DNA of 64,000 bases, from positions 930,001 to 994,000 of the forward strand of contig CAWCGU010000006.1 in assembly GCA_963795195.1 (NCBI GenBank), given 5' to 3'. Shown in pieces: positions 53,568 through 62,491 of the stretch. Every line of letters begins with the position of its first letter. The stretch's first letter is position 1. The notes beneath the pieces were generated by a model, which did no database searches, was not told the DNA's origin, and saw nothing but the letters and a program-made list of their open reading frames with translations. Made by a program: the position numbers and the translations under genes. Source of the DNA: CAWCGU01 sp963795195 (GTDB lineage Bacteria; Actinomycetota; Thermoleophilia; Solirubrobacterales; 70-9).

Positions 53568-54020
53568 GTGGCCAAGCACCAGATCGAGTCAGTCGCACAC
53601 TCCAAGGCGCCGCCGCAGGCTGTCTGGGAGGTGCTCGACCAGGTCGACCGCTGGCACGAATGGGGGCCCTGGAGCGAGACCAGGTTCGACCGCGAGGGCG
53701 AACCGCCACCAGGTGGCGTCGGCGCGGTCAGGGCGCTGAAGATGCTTGGGACGACGCTTCACGAGGAGATCGTGCTCCACGAGCCGACGACGAGGATGGC
53801 CTACGAGCTGCACTCGGGCTTGCCGGTTCGCGACTACCGCGCCGAGGTGGTCCTCAGCCCGGGCGACGGCGGCGGGACCGAGATCTCGTGGACGGCAAGC
53901 TTCGACGGGGGCAAGATGCCAGGCAGTGGCGGTGCCATGCGGCTGATGCTGGGCCGCGCGATTCCGGACATCGCCGAGCGCGTGGCGAAGGAAGCGGAGC
54001 GCCGCCGGCAGGACTCGTGA
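53568..54020 (+). CDS. SRPBCC-family protein
   Basis: GTG 53568 starts AKHQIESVAHSKAPPQAVWE, the START-fold N-terminus, with the WGPWSETRFDREGEPPPGG segment and a final helix (RLMLGRAIPDIAERVAKEAE). At 150 residues it is the usual polyketide-cyclase/dehydrase-like size. The stop overlaps the GNAT start (GTGA), coupling the two genes. Confidence 0.78.
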   Translation: MAKHQIESVAHSKAPPQAVWEVLDQVDRWHEWGPWSETRFDREGEPPPGGVGAVRALKMLGTTLHEEIVLHEPTTRMAYELHSGLPVRDYRAEVVLSPGDGGGTEISWTASFDGGKMPGSGGAMRLMLGRAIPDIAERVAKEAERRRQDS

Positions 54021-54478
54021 GCCACGAGATCAGGCGTGCGACGGCTACCGACGCCGCAACCGTGGCGCAGTTGCTCCACGACTTCAACACGGAGTTCGAA
54101 TCGCAGACGCCCGGCCCTGAGGTGCTGACCGAGCGCTACTCCCGGGTGTTGGGTAGCGGAGAGGCGGTCGTCCTGCTCAGTGGCGACGGCCCGGACGGAT
54201 TCGCCCAGCTGCGTTTCCGAGCGGCGATCGTCAACGACGGCCTGGACGCTCACCTCGAGGAGCTCTACGTCGTCCCTGAGCTGAGGGCCCGGGGCCTCGG
54301 CCGCGCCCTGCTCGAGGCGGCCATGCAGACGGCGCGTGAGCAGGGCGCCACCAGGATCGACCTCGGCACCAGCGAGGCCGACACGGCCGCACGGGCGCTC
54401 TACGAAAGCGCCGGCTTCACAAATGAAGAGGACGTAACGGGCCGCCCGCTGATGCTGTATTACGAGCGCGAGCTCTAG
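54017..54478 (+). CDS. GNAT-family N-acetyltransferase
   Basis: A 153-residue protein: SHEIRRATATDAATVAQLLH at the N-terminus, LEELYVVPELRARGLGRALL (acetyl-CoA pyrophosphate loop R-x-x-G-x-G/A), and RALYESAGFTNEE near the end. It transfers an acetyl group to an unknown amine. The gene is translationally coupled to the SRPBCC gene and converges on the ETF-QO gene by 3 bp. Confidence 0.85.
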   Translation: MSHEIRRATATDAATVAQLLHDFNTEFESQTPGPEVLTERYSRVLGSGEAVVLLSGDGPDGFAQLRFRAAIVNDGLDAHLEELYVVPELRARGLGRALLEAAMQTAREQGATRIDLGTSEADTAARALYESAGFTNEEDVTGRPLMLYYEREL

Positions 54479-54481
54479 GTC

Positions 54482-56197
54482 CTAGGTCCTCTGATAGAGC
54501 GGCCCGTCGCCGCCCTCGGGCACCGTCAGCCGCCCGCCCTTGGCTGTGATCGCCCCGCACTGGACGCAGTTCGTGTAGTTGACGATTACGTCGACGTCGC
54601 CCTCCTGCGGCGCGTCCTCCGGGATCTCGTATACGCCTGCGGGGCACATATGGGCCCAGGTCTCCGCGATCTCGCGCGGGACCGTCTTCTGAACGCGAAT
54701 GTGGTTGGGGGCGTCGTCTCGGGTCGCGTTCCCCGAGACGAAGACGCTCGAGAGCTTGTCGAAGGTGTACTTGCCGTCCGGCTTCGGGTAGGCGTCCCTG
54801 GACTTGCCGATGAACATCTTCTGGGCATCGTTTCGGTGCAGCTTCCAGCGGCCCCCTGGGAAGCGCCCCCGCGTCGCGATCATCAGGTTGACCATCGGGC
54901 CGCCGATCAGGACGCCCTTCTGAAACGGCTGGCGGGTGTTGCGCTGCTGGTAGAGGTCGCGGCCGATGATCGACTCGTCGACGGCGCGCTCATACGCGGT
55001 GAAGTCGTTGGAGCCCTGCTTTAGCGACTCGTAGATCGACTCGGCAGCGAGCATCCCGGCCTTGATCGCGTAGTGGACCCCCTTGAGCGCCGCCAAATTG
55101 ACCATGCCGGCGCCGTCACCGACGATCACCGCGCCGGGCGCCGAGAGCTTGGGCATCGCCCAGTAGCCACCGGCGGGAATCGCCTTGGCGCCCCAGGCGA
55201 CGCGCTCCCCTCCTTCGAGGATCTCGCGCACCAGCGGGTGTGTCTTGAACTGCTGCAGCAGGTCGTGGCCGGAGGTCGTCGCGTCGGCGTACTCGAGGTC
55301 GATCACAAAACCGATGCTGACGAGGTCCTCGCCGGTGGTCTCGTCCTTCATCGGGTAGATCCAGGAGCCGCCGATGTGGTGGTACTTGGGGTTCAGCTTC
55401 AGCGGCCAGCCGGCGAGCGTGTGGATGACGCGGTCGAGCGGCTTCGGGACCTTCCAGATTTCCTTGACGCCGAGCTCCCAGACCATCGGCTCGCGGTCGC
55501 GGTCGAGCCCGAACTGCCAGACGGCTTCCTGGGTCAGGTGCCCCCAGCAGCCCTCCGCCAGGACTGTCGCATGGGCGGCGATGTCCGTGCCCGGCTCGAA
55601 GTTGCCGAGCGGCTCACCGTCCTTGCCGCGGCCCTTGTCCCCGGAGCGCACGCCGACGATCGCATCGTCGTCGATGATCAACTGCGTCGCTGAGGTCTCG
55701 GTGAGGATGTAGGCGCCTGCATCCTCGGCCAGCTGCTGCATGTAGCGGCAGAGGCTGGCCACCGAAACGACTTCGTTGCCGTGGTTCTTCTGCGGAGGCG
55801 GTGGCGGGATGCGGATCTTGCGCTTGCCGTCGGGCAGCAGGTAGATGGCTTCCTTGGTGACCTCGCCGAAGGCGAATCCCTGCTTGCGCCAATCCTCGCG
55901 AGAGAGATCAGGGAAGAGCTCGGAGAGAGGGCCCGGCCGCATCACCGCGCCCGAGAGGTTGTGGCCGCCGCAGGTCTTTGCCTTCTCGATGACCGCAACC
56001 GGGACCTCGCCGAGGCGCTCCGTCGTCTCGGGATCGTCGGCGAGCAGCTGCAGCAGTCTGTTGGCGCAGGCAAGGCCGGCGGTGCCACCGCCGACGATCG
56101 CGACGCCAATCTCGATGCGGTCATCCTCGGGGTCGAGCCCGTGCTTGACGAACTCGGCGTGGTCGACGGGCGGCGGGAACTGGTCTGGGGTGGTCAT
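54482..56197 (-). CDS. Electron-transfer flavoprotein:quinone oxidoreductase
   Basis: ATG 56197 gives 571 residues, close to the ETF-QO norm. The N-terminal FAD-binding GGGTAGLACANRLLQLL, the membrane-facing region (KTCGGHNLSGAVM) and the C-terminal [4Fe-4S] ferredoxin-like segment with HMCPAGVYEI and NYTNCVQCGAIT are all visible. The enzyme passes electrons from ETF to menaquinone or ubiquinone during fatty- and amino-acid oxidation. etfAB are not adjacent. Long in-frame sequence upstream of the ATG is Arg-rich and not coding. Confidence 0.92.
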   Translation of the reverse strand: MTTPDQFPPPVDHAEFVKHGLDPEDDRIEIGVAIVGGGTAGLACANRLLQLLADDPETTERLGEVPVAVIEKAKTCGGHNLSGAVMRPGPLSELFPDLSREDWRKQGFAFGEVTKEAIYLLPDGKRKIRIPPPPPQKNHGNEVVSVASLCRYMQQLAEDAGAYILTETSATQLIIDDDAIVGVRSGDKGRGKDGEPLGNFEPGTDIAAHATVLAEGCWGHLTQEAVWQFGLDRDREPMVWELGVKEIWKVPKPLDRVIHTLAGWPLKLNPKYHHIGGSWIYPMKDETTGEDLVSIGFVIDLEYADATTSGHDLLQQFKTHPLVREILEGGERVAWGAKAIPAGGYWAMPKLSAPGAVIVGDGAGMVNLAALKGVHYAIKAGMLAAESIYESLKQGSNDFTAYERAVDESIIGRDLYQQRNTRQPFQKGVLIGGPMVNLMIATRGRFPGGRWKLHRNDAQKMFIGKSRDAYPKPDGKYTFDKLSSVFVSGNATRDDAPNHIRVQKTVPREIAETWAHMCPAGVYEIPEDAPQEGDVDVIVNYTNCVQCGAITAKGGRLTVPEGGDGPLYQRT

Positions 56198-56391
56198 GGA
56201 CGTGAATTCAATATGAGTAGCCGTCTCAGCGCGGCGAGGCCTTCGCCCAGGCACGAAAGCGTTCCGCGGAACGCCCGAAACCACCCATTTGGGGTATGTC
56301 GGAGTTCCGTCCGCCGGCAACCGGCGGTGATCGCCACCAGGTCGTGCTGCATGTCGAGCTCGAGACGCTGCCTGGGTCGGCGGGTGGGCCG

Positions 56392-56409
56392 CGGGGGCCC
56401 TAGCCCCCG
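56392..56409. terminator. GC-rich 7-bp hairpin at the MmcQ stop
   Basis: CGGGGGC (56392-56398) and GCCCCCG (56403-56409) form a perfect stem with a 4-base loop, and the stop codon of the MmcQ-type gene lies at the loop. No T-tract is present, so termination is tentative. Confidence 0.35.
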
Positions 56410-56747
56410 AGGCTTGCCTCGAACTCGGCGAGCAGCTTCTTGGGCGCGCGCCGGCACCAGGACTCGACCAGAGCTTCGCGCAACTCCTCGGGGTCAACGA
56501 CCGGCAGCCGCACGAGGATCATCGGCCACTCCTCGTAGTGCGCGGTGAAGAAGTAGACGTCGGGGTCGGCCTGAATCAGCGCCTCGCGCTCCATGAAGTC
56601 GACGAACAGGACGAGCGTGTCGCCGTCCTCCCGCAGCCGCGCGAAGAGCTTGCCCTTTACCTTCAGCGCCGGCGTGCCGTACGAGGTGCCCTCCTCGACC
56701 TCGGGCAGCTCCTGCGCCAGCTTTTTGACGAGATCCCAACTGGGCAT
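56400..56747 (-). CDS. MmcQ/YjbR-family protein
   Basis: ATG 56747 gives 115 residues. The fold's conserved pieces are visible: WDLVKKLAQELPEVEEGTSY, GTPALKVKGKLFARLRED, and VYFFTAHYEEWPMILVRLP. The family has a CyaY-like alpha/beta fold with suspected DNA-binding or stress roles. The start is 5 bp from the stop of the ABC permease gene, so it is the last gene of that operon. Confidence 0.85.
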   Translation of the reverse strand: MPSWDLVKKLAQELPEVEEGTSYGTPALKVKGKLFARLREDGDTLVLFVDFMEREALIQADPDVYFFTAHYEEWPMILVRLPVVDPEELREALVESWCRRAPKKLLAEFEASLGG

Positions 56748-56751
56748 GCGG

Positions 56752-59349
56752 CTACTCATACGAGATTGCACGGATCACGTCGAGCTTCGCGGCGCGCCGC
56801 GCGGGCAGGATCGCCGCGATCAGACCCAGCATCAAGCCGGTGACGGTGACCGCCGCCATCGTCGCGATCGGTGGGCGATACTCCACTCCTGGAATCCCGG
56901 CGGCAAGACCCTGCAGCAGTGCGTAGCCGAGCCCCGTACCGACGGCGACTCCGAGCAGGGCGCCGATCAGACCGATCACGAGCGCCTCGTTGGCGACCTG
57001 GCGACGCACCTGCCAGCGCGAGGACCCGAGCGCGCGCAGCACACCGATCTCACGCGTGCGCTCAAACACGGACATCGAGAGCGTGTTGATGATCCCGAAG
57101 AGGCTGGCGAAGATCGCCATGCCGACGATCGCGTAGAAGATCCCGAACTGCTCGTTGATCTGCGCCTCGACCTCGGATTTGAGCTCGTCGTTGGAGAGCA
57201 CGGCGAGGTTTGGATAGTCCTCGCTGACGATCTTCGTCACCGCCCGCTCGAGCTCCGCCCGCTCGCCGGGAGATGTCGCCTTGAGCGCCAGCTCCGAATC
57301 CGCGGTGACGCCGTAGACCTGTTCCAGGGTCTTCAGCGACATGCCCACCGTCTGGCCGCCGAAGAAGACGGTCTCGACGACGCCCGCGATCTCGACCCTG
57401 CGGGTGCCGGAGGGACCGTCGAGCGTGATCTCGTCACCGGGTCCGAGCTCGATCTCGTCCGCGAAACCCTCACCGAGCGTGACCTCGCCCTTCTCCATCT
57501 GATCGAAGACGTGCCGGCGGCTGCCGCCGGCTGCTATCCCCGTCTCATCGACCTTGATGTAGTCGGAGGGGTCGAAGGCGAACAGCAGCCCGTCCGTGCC
57601 GCCCATTCCCTTCGGCGCGGGCAGGTCGGGGGTATAGACGATGCGCTCGCGGGCGACCACGCCGGCCTCCGGGATCTTCTCGAGCTTGTCGTGGAGCTTG
57701 TTGGCGATCGTCTGCTGGGGACCTTCTCGAGGTGCAAAACCGCTCGGCTGCACCGTCAGGTCGCGAGCGAAGCTGCGGTCGAACTCCTCCTCGATCGAGG
57801 TCAAGAAGCTGGCGCCGAGGCTGTTGACCGCGACAACCAGCGCCAGACCGATCATCAGCCCGGTCGCCGTCGCTGCTGTGCGGCTTGGGTCAGAGCGAGC
57901 GGAGTCGGCGGCGAGCCGACCCGTGACCGGCGAAATGCGCCGCATCGGCCAGGACAGGACCCTGACCGCAGGGCCGATCACGAAAGGAGCAACCAGCGCG
58001 AAGCCAAAGAAGATCGCGAACGTCCCGCCCATCCCGGCGAGCGCGACGATCGTCGTCGTCTCGTCGGCGGCGCCGAGCCAGAAGGCGCCCGCGAGGCCGA
58101 GCCCGATCAGAACAATGCCGAGCACGGCGCGGCGCGGGCGCGGCCGGCGGCGCAGCCCGTCGGTTCCGAGCACGGCTCGGATCGGCGAGGTGCTTCCTGC
58201 CCGCAGCGCCGGATAGAGCGCGCCGGCAAGGGCCGTCAGCATCCCCACGGCGACGGCTGCGATGGGCGCGACGGCGGTGATCACGAGATCGCCCACGGGG
58301 AAGTCGAGTCCGTCGCGCATCAGCTTGACCAGCCCCATCGCCAGCAGGATTCCCAAGCCGACCCCCAGCGCGGACCCAATCACCCCGAGGGCGAGCGCTT
58401 CGCGCAGCACCGAGCGCACGACCATCGACTTGGTGGCGCCGAGCGTGCGTACCGTGCCGATCTCGCGGATGCGCTGCAGGACGGTCATGTTGAACGAGTT
58501 AAAGATCAGGAACCCGCCGACGAACAGCGCCATCGCGGCGAAGAAGTAGAGGATCACGTCGAAGGCCTGAAGCTGCTCCTCGATGTCATCGCTCTTGCCC
58601 TCGGGCGTCTGCACGCGAATGCCCTTGTCGAGGCGCTCGTCGAGGCGCTTGCGCACCTCTTTGATGGTCGCGGCGCCACCTCCCGCGACAACGACGTTGA
58701 TCTCGTCGAAGCCTCGCTTCTTGTCCATCACCCTGCGGGCCGACTCGATCGGCATCACCGCGAATCCCTCGCCGCCGAACTCGAATCCCGTCGAGAACTG
58801 GAAGAGGCCGACGACCTCGAAACGGCGCTCGCCCGCGGGTGTGGCCAGGTGGACCCTGTCGCCCTGCTTGATGTCATGGGACTCCGCCCAGCTGTCCTGC
58901 AGGGCGATCTCCAACCCCTTGCGAGGCCGGCGGCCGTCGACGACCTTGGCGTCGGTGAGGTTGCGCCCCTCCCTGGCCTCGCCAACCGCGTTCAACGAGG
59001 CGGCGGAGGCGGTCGAGATCGCCTCGTCGTCAGGCTCTTTGGAGGCCTCGTCCTCGATGTAGGTGAACACGCTGAAGATGCGTCCCTGCGCGGTCTCCAC
59101 CCCCGGCGTCTGCTCGACCTCGCGCAGCGTCCGCTCCTTGACCCTCGTCGACTCACTGCCGGCGACGACGAGGTCGGTCTTGCCGTAGACGGAGTTGAAG
59201 AGGTTGGAGAAGGTGCGATCGATCGTCGCCGTCAGCAGCAGGACGCCGAGGATCATGCCGACGCCGATCACGATCCCAGCGGCCGTCAGCAGGGCCCTCA
59301 TCCGCCGCGCCTTCACCTGGCGGAACGCCAGCGACGAGAAGGAGCGCAT
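56752..59349 (-). CDS. ABC exporter permease with two FtsX domains
   Basis: The 865-residue protein has an N-terminal membrane helix (ALLTAAGIVIGVGMILGVLL), a large extracytoplasmic MacB-PCD-like region, a first FtsX block (FVGGFLIFNSFNMTVLQRIR), a middle membrane section, a second periplasmic region, and a last FtsX block (ASLFGIINTLSMSVFERTRE, GVLRALGSSRWQVRRQV). This duplicated arrangement is typical of actinobacterial MacB/LolE-like exporters. Its start overlaps the stop of the ATPase gene (ATGA). The substrate could be a lipoprotein, peptide or lipid. Confidence 0.9.
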   Translation of the reverse strand: MRSFSSLAFRQVKARRMRALLTAAGIVIGVGMILGVLLLTATIDRTFSNLFNSVYGKTDLVVAGSESTRVKERTLREVEQTPGVETAQGRIFSVFTYIEDEASKEPDDEAISTASAASLNAVGEAREGRNLTDAKVVDGRRPRKGLEIALQDSWAESHDIKQGDRVHLATPAGERRFEVVGLFQFSTGFEFGGEGFAVMPIESARRVMDKKRGFDEINVVVAGGGAATIKEVRKRLDERLDKGIRVQTPEGKSDDIEEQLQAFDVILYFFAAMALFVGGFLIFNSFNMTVLQRIREIGTVRTLGATKSMVVRSVLREALALGVIGSALGVGLGILLAMGLVKLMRDGLDFPVGDLVITAVAPIAAVAVGMLTALAGALYPALRAGSTSPIRAVLGTDGLRRRPRPRRAVLGIVLIGLGLAGAFWLGAADETTTIVALAGMGGTFAIFFGFALVAPFVIGPAVRVLSWPMRRISPVTGRLAADSARSDPSRTAATATGLMIGLALVVAVNSLGASFLTSIEEEFDRSFARDLTVQPSGFAPREGPQQTIANKLHDKLEKIPEAGVVARERIVYTPDLPAPKGMGGTDGLLFAFDPSDYIKVDETGIAAGGSRRHVFDQMEKGEVTLGEGFADEIELGPGDEITLDGPSGTRRVEIAGVVETVFFGGQTVGMSLKTLEQVYGVTADSELALKATSPGERAELERAVTKIVSEDYPNLAVLSNDELKSEVEAQINEQFGIFYAIVGMAIFASLFGIINTLSMSVFERTREIGVLRALGSSRWQVRRQVANEALVIGLIGALLGVAVGTGLGYALLQGLAAGIPGVEYRPPIATMAAVTVTGLMLGLIAAILPARRAAKLDVIRAISYE

Positions 59350-60290
59350 CAGCGCAGTGAGATGTTCGGCGAGGCGGTGCCGTTGCGGCCGGCCGACTCG
59401 AGCATCGTGAATGCCTCGGAGACGCGCGCGCCGGAACCACCCTCGACCTCACCGGCAAGCTTGCCGTCGCGAAGGAACACGACCCGACCCGCGGTGGCCG
59501 CGGCCTTCGGGTCGTGCGTGACCATCACGATCGTGTGACCTTCGGTTCGGTTCAGCTCGCTGAGCAACTCGAGGATCTCCGCGCTCGAGTGGGAGTCGAG
59601 GTTCCCGGTCGGCTCGTCGGCCAGCACAAGCTCGGGCTCAAGCAGAAGGGCACGCGCGATCGAGACGCGCTGCTGCTCGCCGCCGGAGAGCTCGGCGGGA
59701 AGGTGGGTTGTGCGGGCGCCGAGCCCCACGCGGCTAAGCAGCTCGGCGCCCCTTGCCCGCGTTGCCTTCTCGCGCCGGCCGGCGATCAGCGCGGGCAGCA
59801 TCACGTTCTCTTCGGCCGTCAGCGCGGGCAGCAGGTTGAAGAACTGAAACACGAAGCCGATCGTGTCGCGGCGAACGATTGTCAGCGCCTTGTCATCCAA
59901 GCCCTCGAATTGCCGGCCCCCGAGCGCGATCGTTCCGCTGCTCGGTGTCTCCAGCGCGCCGAGCATGTGCAGGAACGTGCTTTTGCCGGAGCCCGACGGC
60001 CCCATGATCCCGACCATTTCGCCGCGAGCAATCGTGAGGCTGACACCGTCGAGCGCGCGCACGGCCATCGGGCCCTCGCCGTAGACCTTGGCCAGGTCGT
60101 GCGTCTCGACGGCGGCCGGGCCTCGCGAAGCTGGGCGCGCCTCGGCTTGCGGCGTGACGGGCGCCGCTTCCGGCTGGGGGACGCCGTTGTGCTCAGCATC
60201 GTTTCTTCCGGCGGCGCGCAGCAGGGTCTCGCCGGCCATGGCCACGCCGTCCTGCATCGCCTCGAGCAAGCGCTCACGCAATGAGGGCAT
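59349..60290 (-). CDS. ABC exporter ATP-binding protein
   Basis: A 313-residue MacB/LolD-type ATPase: Walker A GPSGSGKST, Q-loop FVFQFFNLLPALT, signature LSGGEQQRVSIARALLL, Walker B LVLADEPTGNLDS and switch His in MVTHDPK. An N-terminal extension of about 60 residues (MPSLRERLLEAMQDGVAMAG onward) is unusual for the family and could be regulatory or a membrane-associated helix. It is coupled to the permease gene. Confidence 0.93.
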   Translation of the reverse strand: MPSLRERLLEAMQDGVAMAGETLLRAAGRNDAEHNGVPQPEAAPVTPQAEARPASRGPAAVETHDLAKVYGEGPMAVRALDGVSLTIARGEMVGIMGPSGSGKSTFLHMLGALETPSSGTIALGGRQFEGLDDKALTIVRRDTIGFVFQFFNLLPALTAEENVMLPALIAGRREKATRARGAELLSRVGLGARTTHLPAELSGGEQQRVSIARALLLEPELVLADEPTGNLDSHSSAEILELLSELNRTEGHTIVMVTHDPKAAATAGRVVFLRDGKLAGEVEGGSGARVSEAFTMLESAGRNGTASPNISLR

Positions 60291-60330
60291 GACTACACGC
60301 TAGCTAAGCCGCGCCGGCGGATGTGTGATC

Positions 60331-61377
60331 TCACGGCCGGCCCAATTCGTCCTTGAGGCGCTCGATGACCTCAACCGGGGCCGGGTCCAGCCCGCGGGCG
60401 GCGGCAAGCTGAAGGGACAGGAGATCGCCGAGCAAAACGGAGTGCAGCAGCCGCTCGGCTGGACTATCACCGTCGGTCTCAACGATTTCCACCGCCTGGG
60501 CGTGAGGTTCGATCAGCTCCGCCGTCAACTCGAGACGGCGGCGCAGCCGCGGGTGGGTGTCTCGATCCCAGAGGAAGACTGCGCTGAAACGGTCGCGCTG
60601 GGTCTCGGGATCGAGCCCGCCCCAGCCAACGATCTCGTTGTGGTCGAGTTCCGGCAGCTCGTTCGCGAAGGCCTGAAGCTTGGCGTTCTCATTCAGCTGG
60701 GTCTTCCAGCGATAGGCGATCGGCACGGTCAGGCCACAGCCGTAGATCAGCGGGGTCGAATCACCGATGGCGGCGGCCAGCTCGGCAGAGCGCGAGATCG
60801 CAGCGTCCCGGGCGGATTCGAGGTGGGCGATGGCGGCGTCGATCTCGGTGCGGATTCCCGGCGCGGCGCCGCACCAGACCGCCGCCTCCGCGGCGATCAC
60901 GAACATGTAGCCGACCGCGGCGCGCGGCTGCAGAATGCCAGGCAGGCCGATGATCGGGACGCCGTCGCGCTGGGCGGCCGCCTGAAGCGCTCCTCCGGTG
61001 GTGGCAACGAGCGTCGACGCGCCGAGGGCCTGCGACGCCTCGTAGCAAGCGAGCGTCTCCTCGGTGTTGCCGGAGTAGCTCGAGCAGAGCACCGCGCGGT
61101 CGGCCGGAACCCAGCTCGGCAGCTCGTAGCCGCGCACCGCCCAGAGCGGCCGCGTCAGCCGCGTGCCGAGAGCAGCAGCCGCCAGCTCGGCGCCGATCGC
61201 CGAACCGCCCATCCCGCAGACGAGCAAGCCGCTCGACTCGACGGGCTTGATGCCGGGGGTTGAATCAAAGCGCCAGATCGCATCCCGGAGGTGGTCGGGC
61301 AGCGCCAGGACGTCATCGAGCTGGTTGGTCGTGTCGAGGGCGCGCAGTGCCTCGGTGGAGTCGCCGGAGTTGCTCAT
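60331..61377 (-). CDS. Bifunctional phosphoglucose/phosphomannose isomerase
   Basis: A 348-residue SIS-domain enzyme. SIS blocks are CGMGGSAIGAELAAAAL and CSSYSGNTEETLACYEASQA; the catalytic Glu/His segment is ELDHNEIVGWGG and the terminal HSVLLGDLLSLQLAAARGLD. It interconverts fructose-6-phosphate with glucose- and mannose-6-phosphate, feeding nucleotide-sugar synthesis in the same operon. Confidence 0.9.
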   Translation of the reverse strand: MSNSGDSTEALRALDTTNQLDDVLALPDHLRDAIWRFDSTPGIKPVESSGLLVCGMGGSAIGAELAAAALGTRLTRPLWAVRGYELPSWVPADRAVLCSSYSGNTEETLACYEASQALGASTLVATTGGALQAAAQRDGVPIIGLPGILQPRAAVGYMFVIAAEAAVWCGAAPGIRTEIDAAIAHLESARDAAISRSAELAAAIGDSTPLIYGCGLTVPIAYRWKTQLNENAKLQAFANELPELDHNEIVGWGGLDPETQRDRFSAVFLWDRDTHPRLRRRLELTAELIEPHAQAVEIVETDGDSPAERLLHSVLLGDLLSLQLAAARGLDPAPVEVIERLKDELGRP

Positions 61378-61398
61378 AGCGTCAGTCTCCCTGACAGC

Positions 61399-62487
61399 TC
61401 AATTGACTGCTTCGCCGGGCCCGACGCGAGCGCCCGCGTCGAGCCTCGCGCCATCCGCGATCGTCGCTCCTTCGCCGATCACGGAGTCCCGAGCAACGGT
61501 CGCGCCCTCACCGACCTCGACGCCGGGGGCGAAAATCGAATCGGAGATGGTCGCGTCCGGCCCGATCGTGCAGTCTCGGCCCAGGACGCTGCCCGTGATC
61601 GTCGACCCGTCGAGCACGGTGCAGCCCTCGCCCAGTACGGCGCGGTCACCGACCTCGGCGCCGGCTGCCAGCGACGACCCGGCGCCGAGGAGCACGGCGC
61701 TGCCCAGCCGTGCGTCGGAGTCGAGGTCAACCCCGTCCTCGATGATGCGCCCATCGTCGTCGAGCCGCCCCCCCGCCTCGGTGTCGACACGGCGCTCGAG
61801 GATGTCCCAGCTCGCCTGCAGGTAGCGCTCCGGGGTGCCGATGTCCATCCAGTAGCCCTCGAGCCGCTCGGAGTAGAGGCCATGTCCGACCAGCCGGGGG
61901 AAGACGTCGCGCTCGATCGAGCAGGACTGGCCCGACGGCATCAGGTCGAGCACGGAGCGCTCGAGCACGTAGGCGCCGGCGCTGATCTCGTCGGTATCGA
62001 CCTCGGCTGGGTCCGGCTTCTCCAGGAACTCGAGAATCTCACCGTTCTCGCGCCGGCGCACGAGCCCGTAGGCGGTCGGATCATCGACCGGGTAAAGGGC
62101 CAGCGTGGCCCGGGCGGCGGCGTCGGTGTGGCGGGCCATCAGCGCCCCGAGGTCGAGGTCGGTGAGCACGTCACCGTTGAGAGCCAGAAAGCGCTCGTCC
62201 AGCAGGTCCTCGGCGAACTTGATCGCACCCGCTGTTCCGCGAGGCTCGGGCTCGATCAGGTACCGCAGGCGGGCACCGGCGACCTCGTCCTCGCCGAGCA
62301 CCTCGCGCAGCTCGTCGGGCAGGAAACCACAGGCAAGAATAATGTCGTCGACGCCGTGCCGGACGAGCCAGTCGACCATGTAACGCATGAACGGCCGGTC
62401 AACCAGAGGCAGGGCCGGTTTCGGGGTTGTCAATGTCAGCGGGCGCAGCCGCGTTCCCTCACCGCCGACTAGGACCAGGGCCTGCAT
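61399..62487 (-). CDS. NDP-sugar synthase with hexapeptide-repeat domain
   Basis: The 362-residue protein starts QALVLVGGEGTRLRPLTLTT (nucleotidyltransferase loop), with DVLTDLDLGAL and SERLEGYWMDIGTPERYLQA. Residues about 255-355 form a left-handed beta helix (LGAGSSLAAGAEVGDRAVLG and many similar hexapeptides). Such enzymes make GDP-mannose or dTDP/UDP-glucose; the long beta-helix resembles GDP-mannose pyrophosphorylases. It is 21 bp upstream of the isomerase gene. Confidence 0.88.
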   Translation of the reverse strand: MQALVLVGGEGTRLRPLTLTTPKPALPLVDRPFMRYMVDWLVRHGVDDIILACGFLPDELREVLGEDEVAGARLRYLIEPEPRGTAGAIKFAEDLLDERFLALNGDVLTDLDLGALMARHTDAAARATLALYPVDDPTAYGLVRRRENGEILEFLEKPDPAEVDTDEISAGAYVLERSVLDLMPSGQSCSIERDVFPRLVGHGLYSERLEGYWMDIGTPERYLQASWDILERRVDTEAGGRLDDDGRIIEDGVDLDSDARLGSAVLLGAGSSLAAGAEVGDRAVLGEGCTVLDGSTITGSVLGRDCTIGPDATISDSIFAPGVEVGEGATVARDSVIGEGATIADGARLDAGARVGPGEAVN

Positions 62488-62491
62488 GGAT

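Noticed and set aside
56593..59538. 981-codon plus-strand open frame antisense to the ABC permease
   Set aside because: Low-complexity Arg/Ala/Asp-rich translation with no recognisable motif; the minus strand carries a complete FtsX-type permease.
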